Notes: generated by a model not told the origin, from the sequence alone. A stretch of 62,726 nt of DNA from Bacteroidota bacterium (GCA_018267545.1 JAFDYG010000007.1:1-62726), one strand, 5' to 3'. Shown: positions 36,129-44,975, counted from the first letter of the stretch. Program-made: numbers and translations.

Positions 36129-36548
36129 GAAATGGTTAAAAAATTCGAAATCTAAAGACTAGTTATGGATATGGGTCAGCAGAATAATGTAAGATTATGG
36201 CAAGAAGCATCGGTCTACACCAGGATAGTGTAAACTTAAAAAGACTCCGGTAGTAAAAAGGCGTAACTGATATGTAATGCCCGCAGGGGTAGCATTTCCC
36301 TTGAAATGATGGATCATGGTTAAATGGTTTAGGACGGTCTAAAATAAAAAAACTCGTAGCAGTTCTTAGAGGGAAACGATTATGGTGGGCAAAATAAAAG
36401 AAATAAAATGAAAGTTCCTAAAAAGACATGCTACGAAAAGACAAAGCAACTATGGCATGATCACGAATTATCTATATTTCTGCACGAAACTTATTGGAAA
36501 CTACTCGCCAACATATTATTTTGACACAATTGTATGAGTAAGGTTATT
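36129..36548. other. Gene-free stretch upstream of the YD-repeat operon
   Basis: No gene, tRNA or strong hairpin seen. It must contain the operon promoter, but no clear TAnnTTTG box was found by eye on the minus strand. Confidence 0.5.
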
Positions 36549-36974
36549 CTACCGTTCCCGCGACAATAAGTACCCATTCATGAATAAATGGCTATAAAGT
36601 GGAGGTGTGTCTAATTCCTCGCTGAAATACATGATACCAATAAGATCGGTCCTGTCAAAATCAGTAAATATATTGAAGACGCCGCGGCCGGTTCTAAAAA
36701 TAGAAACGCAAATATGGTCGTGGTTGGTTTGCTTTAGCTGTTCCAGCAGTGCGGGAGTCGTGGGGTGCTCATTTTCCAGGCTCTGTTTAATGATGGTACG
36801 AATTTCAAAGGCGTCTATTACACTTTGTTTTCGACTGCTGGCAGATGGTTTTCTAGGATAGGAAAAAGTCAAAACGGATGAATGAGATATCTCCAGCAAA
36901 TCAATTATCACCGGGGAGGATGCCATATAGCGGCGCAGCAATGCAATCATTTCATCAAATCTCTCCTGGATCAT
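36549..36974 (-). CDS. Hypothetical protein, 141 residues
   Basis: Not recognised. It has an acidic-basic mixed helical start (MIQERFDEMIALLRRYMASS) and a beta-rich C-terminal half (HICVSIFRTGRGVFNIFTDF). No signal peptide. It lies 68 bp behind the 90-residue gene at 37043, with a hairpin terminator between them, so it probably has its own promoter. The compact folded look and length support a real gene. Confidence 0.55.
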   Translation of the reverse strand: MIQERFDEMIALLRRYMASSPVIIDLLEISHSSVLTFSYPRKPSASSRKQSVIDAFEIRTIIKQSLENEHPTTPALLEQLKQTNHDHICVSIFRTGRGVFNIFTDFDRTDLIGIMYFSEELDTPPLYSHLFMNGYLLSRER

Positions 36975-36999
36975 AGTATAAGGTTTAGTAATAAAAAAA

Positions 37000-37021
37000 G
37001 CCGTCCCTGGTCAGAGACGGC
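37000..37021 (-). terminator. Terminator after the 90-residue gene
   Basis: GCCGTC/GACGGC stem with a run of A residues on the plus strand (T-run on the minus strand), 22 bp behind the stop of the gene at 37043. Confidence 0.75.
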
Positions 37022-37042
37022 CGTATAAAAAGGGGTAAGTAG

Positions 37043-37315
37043 CTATTTATTCTTTTGCTTGAAATATTCCGCTTCGAATACGGTATAAATTTCGGTGCAG
37101 CCTAAACCGCAGTGTTCTCCCAAGCTGTAAATTTCCTTAATGGTAAAATCCTCTACCCTTTTCAGCAGTCCGTCGACCTCCTCTTCATTTTTCTCAAGCC
37201 AGGATGCGGCTAATTCCTTTGGAATCAGGTGCATCAACTGCTCCATATCTGTGAGTTTTCCTTTTAGTTTCTCCTCCCTGACCAGAGATTTTATTTGTTG
37301 GCTTTTCTTATCCAA
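37043..37315 (-). CDS. Small protein, shares C-terminal motif with gene at 37623
   Basis: A 90-residue protein. The C-terminal region (TIKEIYSLGEHCGLGCTEIY followed by TVFEAEY) aligns with LGTLAAIGSLCNLTLKETFE and then LIDAEY in the neighbouring protein at 37623. In that neighbour this region is part of an HTH-like regulatory fold, so a small DNA-binding or interaction protein is plausible. The gene is preceded by a repeat/palindrome array. Not assigned to a named family. Confidence 0.55.
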   Translation of the reverse strand: MDKKSQQIKSLVREEKLKGKLTDMEQLMHLIPKELAASWLEKNEEEVDGLLKRVEDFTIKEIYSLGEHCGLGCTEIYTVFEAEYFKQKNK

Positions 37316-37369
37316 AGGAAAAGAATTAAGTTTTTTTCAAATGCGACCTGCTCTTATTTTCAGTTTTAT

Positions 37370-37405
37370 GGCTCGAATATTCAAATTTCAGGCTCGAATA
37401 TTCAA
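37370..37405. promoter_or_regulatory. Two direct repeats GGCTCGAATATTCAA, candidate operators
   Basis: GGCTCGAATATTCAA occurs at 37370-37384 and 37391-37405. The 21-bp period equals two helical turns, and each copy contains the palindrome GAATATTC. They lie 55-90 bp upstream of the gene at 37043, in the promoter region, as expected for operator pairs. Confidence 0.5.
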
Positions 37406-37424
37406 GCAAACATAACAAAAAATA

Positions 37425-37460
37425 CTAAATAATATAGTATTTAAATGCTATATTATTTAG
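37425..37460. promoter_or_regulatory. Perfect 13-bp inverted repeat
   Basis: CTAAATAATATAG and CTATATTATTTAG are separated by 10 nt. The AT-rich palindrome could bind a dimeric regulator or act as a weak hairpin. It sits 20 bp from the direct repeats. Confidence 0.5.
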
Positions 37461-37516
37461 CTACTCAGACTTCTGGGGAAAGGAGTCAGCTGTTGGGAAA
37501 CCCGGAAAATAAAAAA

Positions 37517-37538
37517 ACCGGCTTTGAAAAAAGCCGGT
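37517..37538 (-). terminator. Terminator after the gene at 37623
   Basis: ACCGGCTTT-GAAA-AAAGCCGGT with an A-run on the plus strand that gives a T-run on the minus strand. Confidence 0.75.
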
Positions 37539-37622
37539 CTTGAAGAAAGGTCGTTTTAAAAAAGGTCTAAACTCAAAACAGAGATAGGAAAGGTGCCTCA
37601 GAGGGCAATGGTTATGGCGTGG

Positions 37623-38039
37623 TCATTCAGAATTTAAAGACGATTTCTGGGTTTGCCGGGTATATTCAGCATCTATCAGCTCGAATGTTTCTTTTAGTGT
37701 CAGATTACAAAGACTTCCAATGGCCGCCAGTGTTCCTAAAGGGAACTTTTTAATACTGGCTTTCAAAGACGACGAAAGCGTGGACCTGTTCTTCCTTATA
37801 TCTTTAGCCACTATTGCGACCTTGATGTACTTAAAGATATCCGTAAATGACTCGACCTGCCCCTCGTTGTACATCGCCCATACAGCTTTATATGAGATAT
37901 TCTTCTTCTCAGGTGAAGACGCCCTCTCCACCCACTTTGTTATCCAGGTCTGCATCTTTGGTCCACCAGTTCCTGATTCCTGCCGCTGTAGTGAGCGCGC
38001 AATAAACTTCATTCGTCGCCGCACCGATCCAAATTTCAT
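37623..38039 (-). CDS. Small HTH-like regulatory protein
   Basis: A 138-residue protein; MQTWITKWVE (37955) is an alternative start. The central segment (GQVESFTDIFKYIKVAIVAK) followed by an IRKNRSTLSSSLK helix and the FPLGTLAAIGSLCNLTLKET region resembles the small Bacteroidetes regulators with the pattern IFKYIPKTVVAKDLG, an XRE-like fold. It may bind DNA. It lies 21 bp behind the SRPBCC gene on the same strand, so it could be cotranscribed with the ArsR operon. Confidence 0.55.
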   Translation of the reverse strand: MKFGSVRRRMKFIARSLQRQESGTGGPKMQTWITKWVERASSPEKKNISYKAVWAMYNEGQVESFTDIFKYIKVAIVAKDIRKNRSTLSSSLKASIKKFPLGTLAAIGSLCNLTLKETFELIDAEYTRQTQKSSLNSE

Positions 38040-38060
38040 GTTCGATAGTATCCATAATGA

Positions 38061-38729
38061 TCAGATCAGTTTTTCCAGTTTTTCCAATAAGCCGTCCGTA
38101 TCGGGTATCAGCATGTAATACTTTCCAATGAGGGGGTCGGTCTGACCGGTGTAAGGTTTTACATCATAGAAGGACAATACCTGCTCGACCTTAGTCTGTT
38201 TGACATCCAGCATCAACATCGGCCGGGTTGTCCCACCCGATGATTGGCCGGCGCTGTATAGCGTGCCGCGTACCACTTCTGCGTCCATTTTCAGCCAGGC
38301 ATGGATCCCTATCGCAGGCAGCCCTGCGCCTTCACGTAAATACTTCAGCAGGCTGTGCCCGAGGAAAAAATTCCAGCCTTGCTCACAGTCCTTAAAACAT
38401 TCCTTTTCCGGGGTTAGCCCATCGTGCGTAATATCCAATGAATTGCCGGAATGCTGAAAGACGAGACGTGTACCGGTCCATTCCTGCGTGTCGGCCAGAA
38501 GGTCAAGGTAGCTATCACCAGCCGTCCAGACCATACGGTCTTCGGTCAGTTCGCTGACGATGAATGTAGCATAGGTTTTACCGAAGCGTACGGTAAAGCT
38601 GTCGCCCTGTTGCCGGGGATTGCCCCGGGTGTCCTGCGCCCACCAGGCATGGACGTTTAACACCTGCTGCCAGAGAGTAGCGGACAGCTCAATCGGAGCT
38701 AAGCTGATACGATAATTATTGTTTTTCAT
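38061..38729 (-). CDS. SRPBCC/AHSA1-like domain protein
   Basis: A 222-residue protein. The first two thirds show the Activator of Hsp90 homologue/START-like fold (ELSATLWQQVLNVHAWWAQD, and LEDRMVWTA-type strand followed by an FVGHSLLKYL-like helix). An extra C-terminal domain (residues about 160-222, PLIGKYYMLIPDTDGLLEKL) is unusual for this family. Its role is unknown; such proteins bind hydrophobic ligands. It is 26 bp downstream of another SRPBCC gene, in the ArsR operon. Confidence 0.65.
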   Translation of the reverse strand: MKNNNYRISLAPIELSATLWQQVLNVHAWWAQDTRGNPRQQGDSFTVRFGKTYATFIVSELTEDRMVWTAGDSYLDLLADTQEWTGTRLVFQHSGNSLDITHDGLTPEKECFKDCEQGWNFFLGHSLLKYLREGAGLPAIGIHAWLKMDAEVVRGTLYSAGQSSGGTTRPMLMLDVKQTKVEQVLSFYDVKPYTGQTDPLIGKYYMLIPDTDGLLEKLEKLI

Positions 38730-38755
38730 TGTTGAAGAAAGTTATACAGCCCGGG

Positions 38756-39223
38756 TTAGGCGATTTCATCAGCCATTTTTTTGTACAGGTTCAGGATCAT
38801 GCCCCAGCCTTCGTCCATACTTTCGATCCCCTTGCTACCGCCGCCGAGTTTATCCAGGTCGCGGTGTTCCATGACAACGCGGGTTTGCTTTGGGCCTTCC
38901 TCAATGAAATTGACTTCGACCTCGCTGATCAACGCAGGATCATATTGGAAATCGCCATTGATCTGCCAGGCCAGCGTCAAGTGCGCATAAGGGTTCCAGC
39001 TCAGGATATGACCGATCTCGACTTCCGAGTTATCTTCATGCCTGGAGAACCAGCGCCCGCCGGGCTTTTGTTCCAACACCGATTCCACCATCGGGCATTT
39101 CCCGACATGGTGCGATTTTGGCCACCAGGCATCTATGCGTTCGGTAAATACCCTGAAGGCTGTTTCCTGAGAGGCCTGTACAACCACCTCTTTTTTGATT
39201 GTCGTGAGTTTGATTGCTTCCAT
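38756..39223 (-). CDS. SRPBCC-family (AHSA1-type) protein
   Basis: A 155-residue protein with a classic SRPBCC core: KEVVVQASQETAFRVFTERI, the WWPKSHHVG segment, and the helix GWGMILNLYKKMADEIA at the end. This family, with an ArsR regulator in the same operon, is common in bacteria and is implicated in stress or ligand binding; the ligand is not known. It starts 1 bp behind the ArsR gene. Confidence 0.8.
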   Translation of the reverse strand: MEAIKLTTIKKEVVVQASQETAFRVFTERIDAWWPKSHHVGKCPMVESVLEQKPGGRWFSRHEDNSEVEIGHILSWNPYAHLTLAWQINGDFQYDPALISEVEVNFIEEGPKQTRVVMEHRDLDKLGGGSKGIESMDEGWGMILNLYKKMADEIA

Positions 39224-39224
39224 C

Positions 39225-39560
39225 TTATTTTTTGATTGTTTTTTGTTTTTCCGTGGTTTCGGCTAACTGCTTGAAGTTTTCCAGTGCTTCGTCCCAGAAA
39301 CGGTCGAGATAATTGCGGAGGGCGATCAGGCCTTCCTGGTTAATGCTGTATATACTCCGGGTTCCCTCCTGTTTCATGGTGATCAGCCTGGCCTCCTTTA
39401 AAACCTTAAGATGCTGTGATACGGCTGACCGGGTTACCGGAAGTCCATCGGCGATATGTACCACGCTTAAGGGACCTTTTTCGAGCTTTTCGAAAATAGA
39501 GCGCCGTGTGGGGTCACCCAGGGCATTTAGTGCCAGGTCATCTAATTTTAGAGCATTCAT
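39225..39560 (-). CDS. ArsR-family winged-helix repressor
   Basis: A 111-residue protein with the ArsR/SmtB fold: LALNALGDPTRRSIFEKLEK, then the recognition helix in VTRSAVSQHLKVLKEARLIT and the wing TRSIYSINQEGL. It lacks obvious metal-binding cysteine pairs, so it may belong to the SRPBCC-linked subgroup. It heads the ArsR-SRPBCC-SRPBCC operon and probably represses it. Confidence 0.9.
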   Translation of the reverse strand: MNALKLDDLALNALGDPTRRSIFEKLEKGPLSVVHIADGLPVTRSAVSQHLKVLKEARLITMKQEGTRSIYSINQEGLIALRNYLDRFWDEALENFKQLAETTEKQKTIKK

Positions 39561-39686
39561 TTCTATGAATGGTTAGTTTTAGCTAACCGTTAGCACAAAC
39601 TAACCTATTTTTTTTAACTTGTGCAAATTTTTTTGCGGGGGATGCGGGGGGGGGATGCGGTACAGTCTGTACATCAATTAGCCTCT

Positions 39687-39800
39687 TCAATGAAGCGTCT
39701 TTTTATATTGGTTAGGGCTCATCCCCGTTTCCTTCTTAAATAATCTGGAGAAATAAGAAAGGCTATCGAAGCCCAGGCCAAAAGCGATTTCGGAAATATT
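39687..39800 (-). pseudogene. AraC-family HTH remnant (C-terminal end only)
   Basis: The minus strand reads NISEIAFGLGFDSLSYFSRL, followed by FKKETGMSPNQYKKTLH and a stop. This is the second helix-turn-helix of AraC regulators. Immediately upstream in that frame is a TGA, and the plus-strand metallo-hydrolase remnant begins at the same base. The rest of the gene is missing, so it is a decayed fragment. Confidence 0.85.
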
Positions 39801-39802
39801 TC

Positions 39803-40429
39803 ATTCCTGACGCCTATTGGAAAACGCAGGGGCCGGCCGCTGCAAACATCGGGCACATTGACGCAATACTGCTAAGTCACGACCAGCACCGGGATAATCT
39901 GGATAACGCAGGACTCGTCTTTTTGAAGACTGTCCCTATCACACTGACTACACCTTCAGGAGCGGAACGATTAGGCGGCGCGACAACCGCTCTCACTCCT
40001 TTCCAGACTTACACGCTCGGCACCGTCAAAATTACCGCCACTCCAGCCACACACGGACCCGCCGGGACCCAGCACATTACGGGCGAAGTTTCCGGCTTTA
40101 TAGTCGAATCGGATGGCGTTCTGCTCTATATCACAGGTGACACGGTTTTTTATGAAGGAATCAGTGAGGCAGCAGCAAGATTCAAACCAGCTTATGTATT
40201 CGCTTTTGCCGGCGCTGCCAGGCCACGCGGTCCTTTCAACATTACTATGAGTACCAATGACGTGCTCGACACCGCTCACGTTTTCCCCGATGCGACTATA
40301 ATACCTCTTCACTTTGAAGGATGGTCTCACTACACCGAGACAGGAGAAGATCTTCAAAATTCGTTCAGCGCTGCAGGCATAAGCGACAGACTGAAATTTT
40401 TGGAACCGGGAAAGCCAACCGCCTTATAG
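39803..40429 (+). pseudogene. N-terminally truncated metallo-beta-lactamase-fold hydrolase
   Basis: The recognisable part begins FIPDAYWKTQGPAAANIGHI, followed by the metal-site region LLSHDQHRDNLD and the C-terminal TGDTVFYEG and IPLHFEGWSHYTETGE segments of MBL-fold hydrolases. In relatives this region is preceded by about 50 residues with a signal-free first beta-sheet. These are missing, and the sequence upstream is the AraC remnant in the other strand. A TTG start at 39923 could still be used. Probably inactive. Confidence 0.8.
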
Positions 40430-40512
40430 ATCAATTTACAATTCTGATGAAGAGAACTACGCTATTCCTGCTCATGCCGCAGAAGCGACTAACACCCTAT
40501 TTATACAAGTAA

Positions 40513-40537
40513 AAACGGCATGAAAATCATGCCGTTT
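40513..40537. terminator. Bidirectional terminator
   Basis: AAACGGCATGA-AAA-TCATGCCGTTT lies between the truncated hydrolase and the convergent ATPase gene, with T- and A-runs on either side. Confidence 0.75.
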
Positions 40538-40561
40538 CATTTAAAAGATAGTCAGAGGCGA

Positions 40562-41779
40562 TCAATGTTGGAAAGTCAGTCTTCTAAAAAAGTCTTCGTT
40601 AAAAGGATAAAGCCATGCAAAATGCAATGGAATTTCCGGATAGGTTTCCGTGAACTTCTTGTATTTAGAGGCTTTGATGACCGCTTCATCATATTTGGCC
40701 TCAACAGCAAAAGGAGTCTCAATTTCAGGCAATATAAAATCCACCTCATTGCCATCAGCTGTACGCCAATAATATATATTATCCCATCCGTATTTATCCG
40801 ATAGTGCCCTAAAAAGGGCCGTTTCCCATAGCTCTCCTTTATCCAATCTATCTGGAATAGATTGAAAGTTATTAAGCAGGCTGTTACGCAACCCTGAATC
40901 CAACAAAAATCCTTTGGGCATTTTTGTCAGCTCTTTCCGAAGGTTTCGAAAAAAAGGCTTTATCAGCGCCAAATGAAAGCACTTCTGTAGGATGTGTAGA
41001 TAATTATTTACAGCGTTGCTTTTTATTCGAAGTGTAACGGATAGTTCATGAACATTTACCAAGCAGCCACTTTGCTCAGCTAATAGTCGGAATAAATGAA
41101 AAAACGATGTTTCATCTTGCACTCCTGATTCCAGGATATCTCTTTTTACAAAGGAGTCTCTAATCTCCTTGAGCTTCTCGATTTTCTCTTTCCTATCTGG
41201 TTCTGTAATGATAGCGGGATATCCTCCATACAGTAAAAAAGATTGCCATTCCTGCCGTAAATATTCGAGTTGGGTGGTCCTTGCATTTTTATCAGATAGT
41301 ATCCGATGGTATTCCACCAATAAATCATCCTTTCCATTTAGCCGCAAGTATTCATCAAATGAACAAGTCAAAAGTTGAAATACTCGCTTTCTACCAGCGA
41401 GTGAATCTCTAAAATGATCGTCTATATAAAAAGCACTGCTTCCTGTTGCTACGATCTTCAGCCGCTCGACATGATCGTCATAAAGCAGCTTCAAAAAATT
41501 GGACGGGTTTTTCAAATATTGAATTTCATCGAGGAAAACAACTACCCTACCCTTAACATCAGGCAGGTATCCTAATAGATTCAGCGGATTTTCATCCAGG
41601 ACTGAAAGAATATCTCTATTTTCCAGGTTCAAGAATACACAGGCTTTTTGCAACTCTTTACAATATACTTCTAGTTGCTTGAGCAGAGTTGATTTGCCGG
41701 TCTGACGGGCTCCTGTAAGGATCGTAAACTCCTTCTTGTCCAAATGAGCTGATAAAGGCTCAAACAAGTTCCTTCGCAT
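40562..41779 (-). CDS. AAA ATPase with DUF4143 domain
   Basis: A 405-residue protein with N-terminal AAA_14-type ATPase (TILTGARQTGKSTLLKQLE Walker A, VVVFLDEIQYLKNPSNFLKL Walker B) and a C-terminal DUF4143 region that ends in a PD-(D/E)xK-like patch (NEVDFILPEIETPFAVEAKY). Such single-gene ATPases occur in many copies in Bacteroidetes genomes and their cellular role is unclear. The gene is preceded by the TATCCGATATTTT motif array and the dispersed repeat copy 3. The GNEVDF..E.K residues suggest a nuclease-like core. Confidence 0.85.
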   Translation of the reverse strand: MRRNLFEPLSAHLDKKEFTILTGARQTGKSTLLKQLEVYCKELQKACVFLNLENRDILSVLDENPLNLLGYLPDVKGRVVVFLDEIQYLKNPSNFLKLLYDDHVERLKIVATGSSAFYIDDHFRDSLAGRKRVFQLLTCSFDEYLRLNGKDDLLVEYHRILSDKNARTTQLEYLRQEWQSFLLYGGYPAIITEPDRKEKIEKLKEIRDSFVKRDILESGVQDETSFFHLFRLLAEQSGCLVNVHELSVTLRIKSNAVNNYLHILQKCFHLALIKPFFRNLRKELTKMPKGFLLDSGLRNSLLNNFQSIPDRLDKGELWETALFRALSDKYGWDNIYYWRTADGNEVDFILPEIETPFAVEAKYDEAVIKASKYKKFTETYPEIPLHFAWLYPFNEDFFRRLTFQH

Positions 41780-41789
41780 TCTTTTTACA

Positions 41790-41866
41790 AATATCCGATA
41801 TTTTATCCTACAAAAGATAAAATTATCCGATATTTTATTACGATATTGGATATTTTATCTATATTT
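41790..41866. repeat. TATCCGATATTTTATC motif array upstream of the DUF4143 ATPase
   Basis: ATATCCGATATTTTATC, an 8-nt spacer, GATAAAATTATCCGATATTTTAT and a degenerate third copy (GATATTGGATATTTTATC). The ATTTTATC and GATAAAAT half-sites are inverted. They lie right before the start codon at 41779, so they may be operators or RNA structures of this gene. Confidence 0.7.
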
Positions 41867-41981
41867 TACAGTTTTACCTTGCAAATCATTCCTCTCTGCC
41901 CAAATAAGCTTTTACTTGGGCAATTCACTAAAAGCAAGCAAATCAAGCAATATTTGGTTCGATAACTCTCCCCGGAGGGGT

Positions 41982-42042
41982 ATGAAGGCCCCGTTCGAAG
42001 TAGTATGGGGAACAGCGGAGCGCAGCGGAGATAATCCCCTAC
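41982..42042 (+). repeat. Dispersed palindromic repeat, copy 3 (short form)
   Basis: TATGAAGGCCCCGTTCGAAG followed by TAGTATGGGGAACAGC and a CGGAGCGCAGCGG stretch, ending ATAATCCCCTAC. It matches the last half of copies 1 and 2. It lies about 115 bp behind the motif array, in the same relative orientation as copy 2 to the orphan array. The remaining part of 41780-42143 holds no gene. Confidence 0.75.
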
Positions 42043-42143
42043 GATGAGTACCGCACAGCTTCCTTTAATGTCCGGTTTACAAGGATCGCGAATCCGCCAC
42101 ATCAAATGTCCACTGAACTATACGCGACGGCCCAATCGCAGAA

Positions 42144-44624
42144 TCACTCCACTTTTAAACTGCTAACTGGATTGGCGGTTGCTGCGCGAATAGCCTGAAA
42201 ACTGATTGTGAGCAGTGCGATCGACAGCGCGGCGACACCGGCGAGGGCAAAGAGCCACCAGGGCATCGATGTGCGATAAGCGAAGTCCTGCAACCACCGG
42301 TGCCCTCCCCAGCCGGCCAGCGGCACGGCGATGATGATGGAAAGGCCGACCAGCAGGACGAACTCTCTGGATAACAATGACACCAATTGGGGGACGCCGG
42401 CGCCCAGAACTTTGCGGATACTGATCTCGCGGGTCCGCTGGTTAGCTGTGAACGCAGCGAGACCGAAGAGGCCCATACAGGATATGAAGATGGCGATGCC
42501 CATGGCGATGTTCATAATTTGCGAAGTTTGCTGCTCTTGTTTATAAAGCTGCTCCAGCGACTGGTCAAAGAACTGCGAATGGTAGAGTTTGTCGGGATAG
42601 ATTTTTTTGAAGATGGATTCCATTTTTGCTATCAGTGCTTTTACCTGACCGGCGGAGGAGACGCTGGATAGTTTTACGCTCAGCAGATTGCCTTCACCAG
42701 CTTCCGTAGTGAAGAAGAATGGCTTTATTTTCTCATGCAGGTTTTGCGCATGAAAATCTCTGACCACGCCAACTACCGGGCCCAATGTCCCATCTAGGCC
42801 GCTCACCTGGTGACCGACAGCATCGGCCGGCTTTTTGAAACCCAGCTCTCCTGCAGCCGTCTCGTTGAGGATGTAAGCCCGGAAACCCGGTTGCACCGGA
42901 ACGGTGCCAGGGTCGCTGGCTTGCCGCGCTGTATCTGTCACATAAAAATTGCGGCCTGCAATAAGCTTCAGTCCATATACCGACATATAGGTGGTGTCTA
43001 TCATATCCATCCCTACATCGATCGTTACGTCCTTGGCGCCTTTGTACTCGAGATTTGTCATGCCATGGCCGGCTGCCTCGGGGCCGGCGGTGCTGAGACT
43101 TACCTGTCTCACACCGGAAAGTCTTTGGATCTCCCCGGCATATATGGCTTTAAGATTTTGGGGCGCGCGACGGGGAAGGTCGATCATAACGATCGCGTCC
43201 TTTGAAAAACCCAGATCGGTGTTGAGCATATAATGGATCTGCCGCCCTACTATGATGGTACCGATAATAAACAGCAGGCTTACAGCAAACTGGAACACGA
43301 TGAGGCCCCTGCGCAGCCAGCTTTTGGAATTGAGCTGCCGGACACCCGATCCGCGAAGGCTGACCACCGGCAGGAAGCCGGAAAGAGCGCGAGCGGGATA
43401 CCATCCTGCAAGCAGACAGGTTACCAGGGTCGCAGCGCCCATAAAGATCCAGGTATTGGGATCGCTGAGATTAAGCCGGACCCCTTGCGGGATAAAACCA
43501 TGCAGGGCCGCAATGACGGGACCTGCCAGCAGGAGCGCTAGCGCCATGGCCACCACAACGATGATGCCGGTTTCGACGAGGAATTGCGAGACAAGGCCGC
43601 CGCGGCTGCTGCCCAACACCTTTCGGACGCCGACTTCTTTCGCCCTCAGGATCGACTGTGCCGTGGACAGATTGATGAAGTTGATGGCCGCAATGACCAG
43701 TATGAACAGTGCGATGCCCACCAGGGCAATCAGGGTGGGCTTGTGCGCCCGGCGGCCATAGGTATCTTTATAGGTGCTATTAAAATGAATGTCAGCCAAT
43801 GGCTGCAGCGAGAACGCGACTTTGATCTCATCCGGAAGGCGCCTGTGCCGCTGGTAGAAGGCGGGGAGTTCCTTTTCTGCCTGCGCTACGGTGGCTCCCG
43901 GTGCCAGCTTTACGAAGACGTTTACATCGTATAGCCACCTATTCCAGCCGGGCGTGCCCCGCTTCAGAAAGCTGTGCTCAATGGTATTGTAAGAGATCAG
44001 GTCTTTGAAGCCAAAGTCACTGTTCTGCTTCCAGTCTTTGACGATGCCAGTGACCGTAACTGTGAGCGAATCAAAATAGACCAGGGAACGGCCGATCCAA
44101 TCGGCGGGCTGTCCGTGCTGAAAATAGAGCCGTGCCTCCGATTCGGTGAGGACTACGGAGAAAGGTTTCTGCAGGGCGCTGGCAGGATTGCCCGCCAACC
44201 ATTGATAGTGGAAGAAATCCATGTATGCTGAGTCGGCATAGGTAATATGCGCCTGCTCGTCCGGGCCGACACCGGGAATGATACGATCCGGCTTGCCTTG
44301 CTCCGGGACCAGCACACGGGGGACGCCTGTAAACAGGCCGGTGATGGAACTGAAACTGGTAGATTCCCGCCGCAGATCGGCGGCAAAAGGCGGCCACAGC
44401 CCTGGCCCGCCATGCTGCATACCGCTGGCTTCGGTGAATTGCACGATAACGCGATAGGTGCGTTCCGAGTCTTGGTGAAACCTGTCGTAGAAAAGCTCGA
44501 AGGTGACGTACAGGTAGATCACCAGACAGGAGAGGATGCCGAAGGTGAGGCCAAAGATGTTGATTGTTGTCGTTTGCTTATGCCGGCGGAGACGGCGAAA
44601 GGCAAATAGCAGTTGTTGTTTGAT
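42144..44624 (-). CDS. MacB/FtsX-type ABC transporter permease
   Basis: Start chosen at MIKQQLLFAFRRLRRHKQTT (44624), the typical start of this family; the frame opens 11 codons earlier. The 826-residue protein has two FtsX/MacB permease units, each with an N-terminal membrane helix, a large extracytoplasmic MacB_PCD-type domain and a helical cluster (IALFILVIAAINFINLSTAQ in the first, IAIFISCMGLFGLAAFTANQ in the second). This is the Bacteroidetes-type single-gene permease, with ATPase encoded elsewhere. The transported substrate is unknown. Confidence 0.85.
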   Translation of the reverse strand: MKQQLLFAFRRLRRHKQTTTINIFGLTFGILSCLVIYLYVTFELFYDRFHQDSERTYRVIVQFTEASGMQHGGPGLWPPFAADLRRESTSFSSITGLFTGVPRVLVPEQGKPDRIIPGVGPDEQAHITYADSAYMDFFHYQWLAGNPASALQKPFSVVLTESEARLYFQHGQPADWIGRSLVYFDSLTVTVTGIVKDWKQNSDFGFKDLISYNTIEHSFLKRGTPGWNRWLYDVNVFVKLAPGATVAQAEKELPAFYQRHRRLPDEIKVAFSLQPLADIHFNSTYKDTYGRRAHKPTLIALVGIALFILVIAAINFINLSTAQSILRAKEVGVRKVLGSSRGGLVSQFLVETGIIVVVAMALALLLAGPVIAALHGFIPQGVRLNLSDPNTWIFMGAATLVTCLLAGWYPARALSGFLPVVSLRGSGVRQLNSKSWLRRGLIVFQFAVSLLFIIGTIIVGRQIHYMLNTDLGFSKDAIVMIDLPRRAPQNLKAIYAGEIQRLSGVRQVSLSTAGPEAAGHGMTNLEYKGAKDVTIDVGMDMIDTTYMSVYGLKLIAGRNFYVTDTARQASDPGTVPVQPGFRAYILNETAAGELGFKKPADAVGHQVSGLDGTLGPVVGVVRDFHAQNLHEKIKPFFFTTEAGEGNLLSVKLSSVSSAGQVKALIAKMESIFKKIYPDKLYHSQFFDQSLEQLYKQEQQTSQIMNIAMGIAIFISCMGLFGLAAFTANQRTREISIRKVLGAGVPQLVSLLSREFVLLVGLSIIIAVPLAGWGGHRWLQDFAYRTSMPWWLFALAGVAALSIALLTISFQAIRAATANPVSSLKVE

Positions 44625-44975
44625 CATGTGCAGCAGGCTATACCAATGCACTGCCAAAAAGGGGCCACTTTGGAACAGGTTGATAATCTTTTAATTAATG
44701 ATGGCGCTTGCAGCGTGGTTGTCCTTTTTCGATACACGGAGTGTCCGAATTTCTCGACGCTCTTTACGCTGGAGAGTTACTGAATGAAGCTTGCCTTTAA
44801 AGAGACTTCCACACCGAGAATTCGAACACCTTTCGCCGGTTCTAAAAAAACCTACATTCTACGGCCGGTGGGCTTTCCGGTTACTCCTATTGCATGATCT
44901 GCCATTTGATCATTCATTTCCGCCAACCGCTCAATGAGAAACAGGCCATTCCTGATAAACATTAAATTAGGACCC
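44625..44975. other. Gene-free divergent region
   Basis: 351 bp between the permease (minus) and the cupin gene (plus). I see no gene or convincing hairpin. Promoters for both should lie here. Confidence 0.5.

Noticed and set aside
41960-41990. tRNA-like TTGGTTCGATAACTC segment before repeat copy 3
   Set aside because: It resembles a T arm but no acceptor or anticodon stem can be folded around it.
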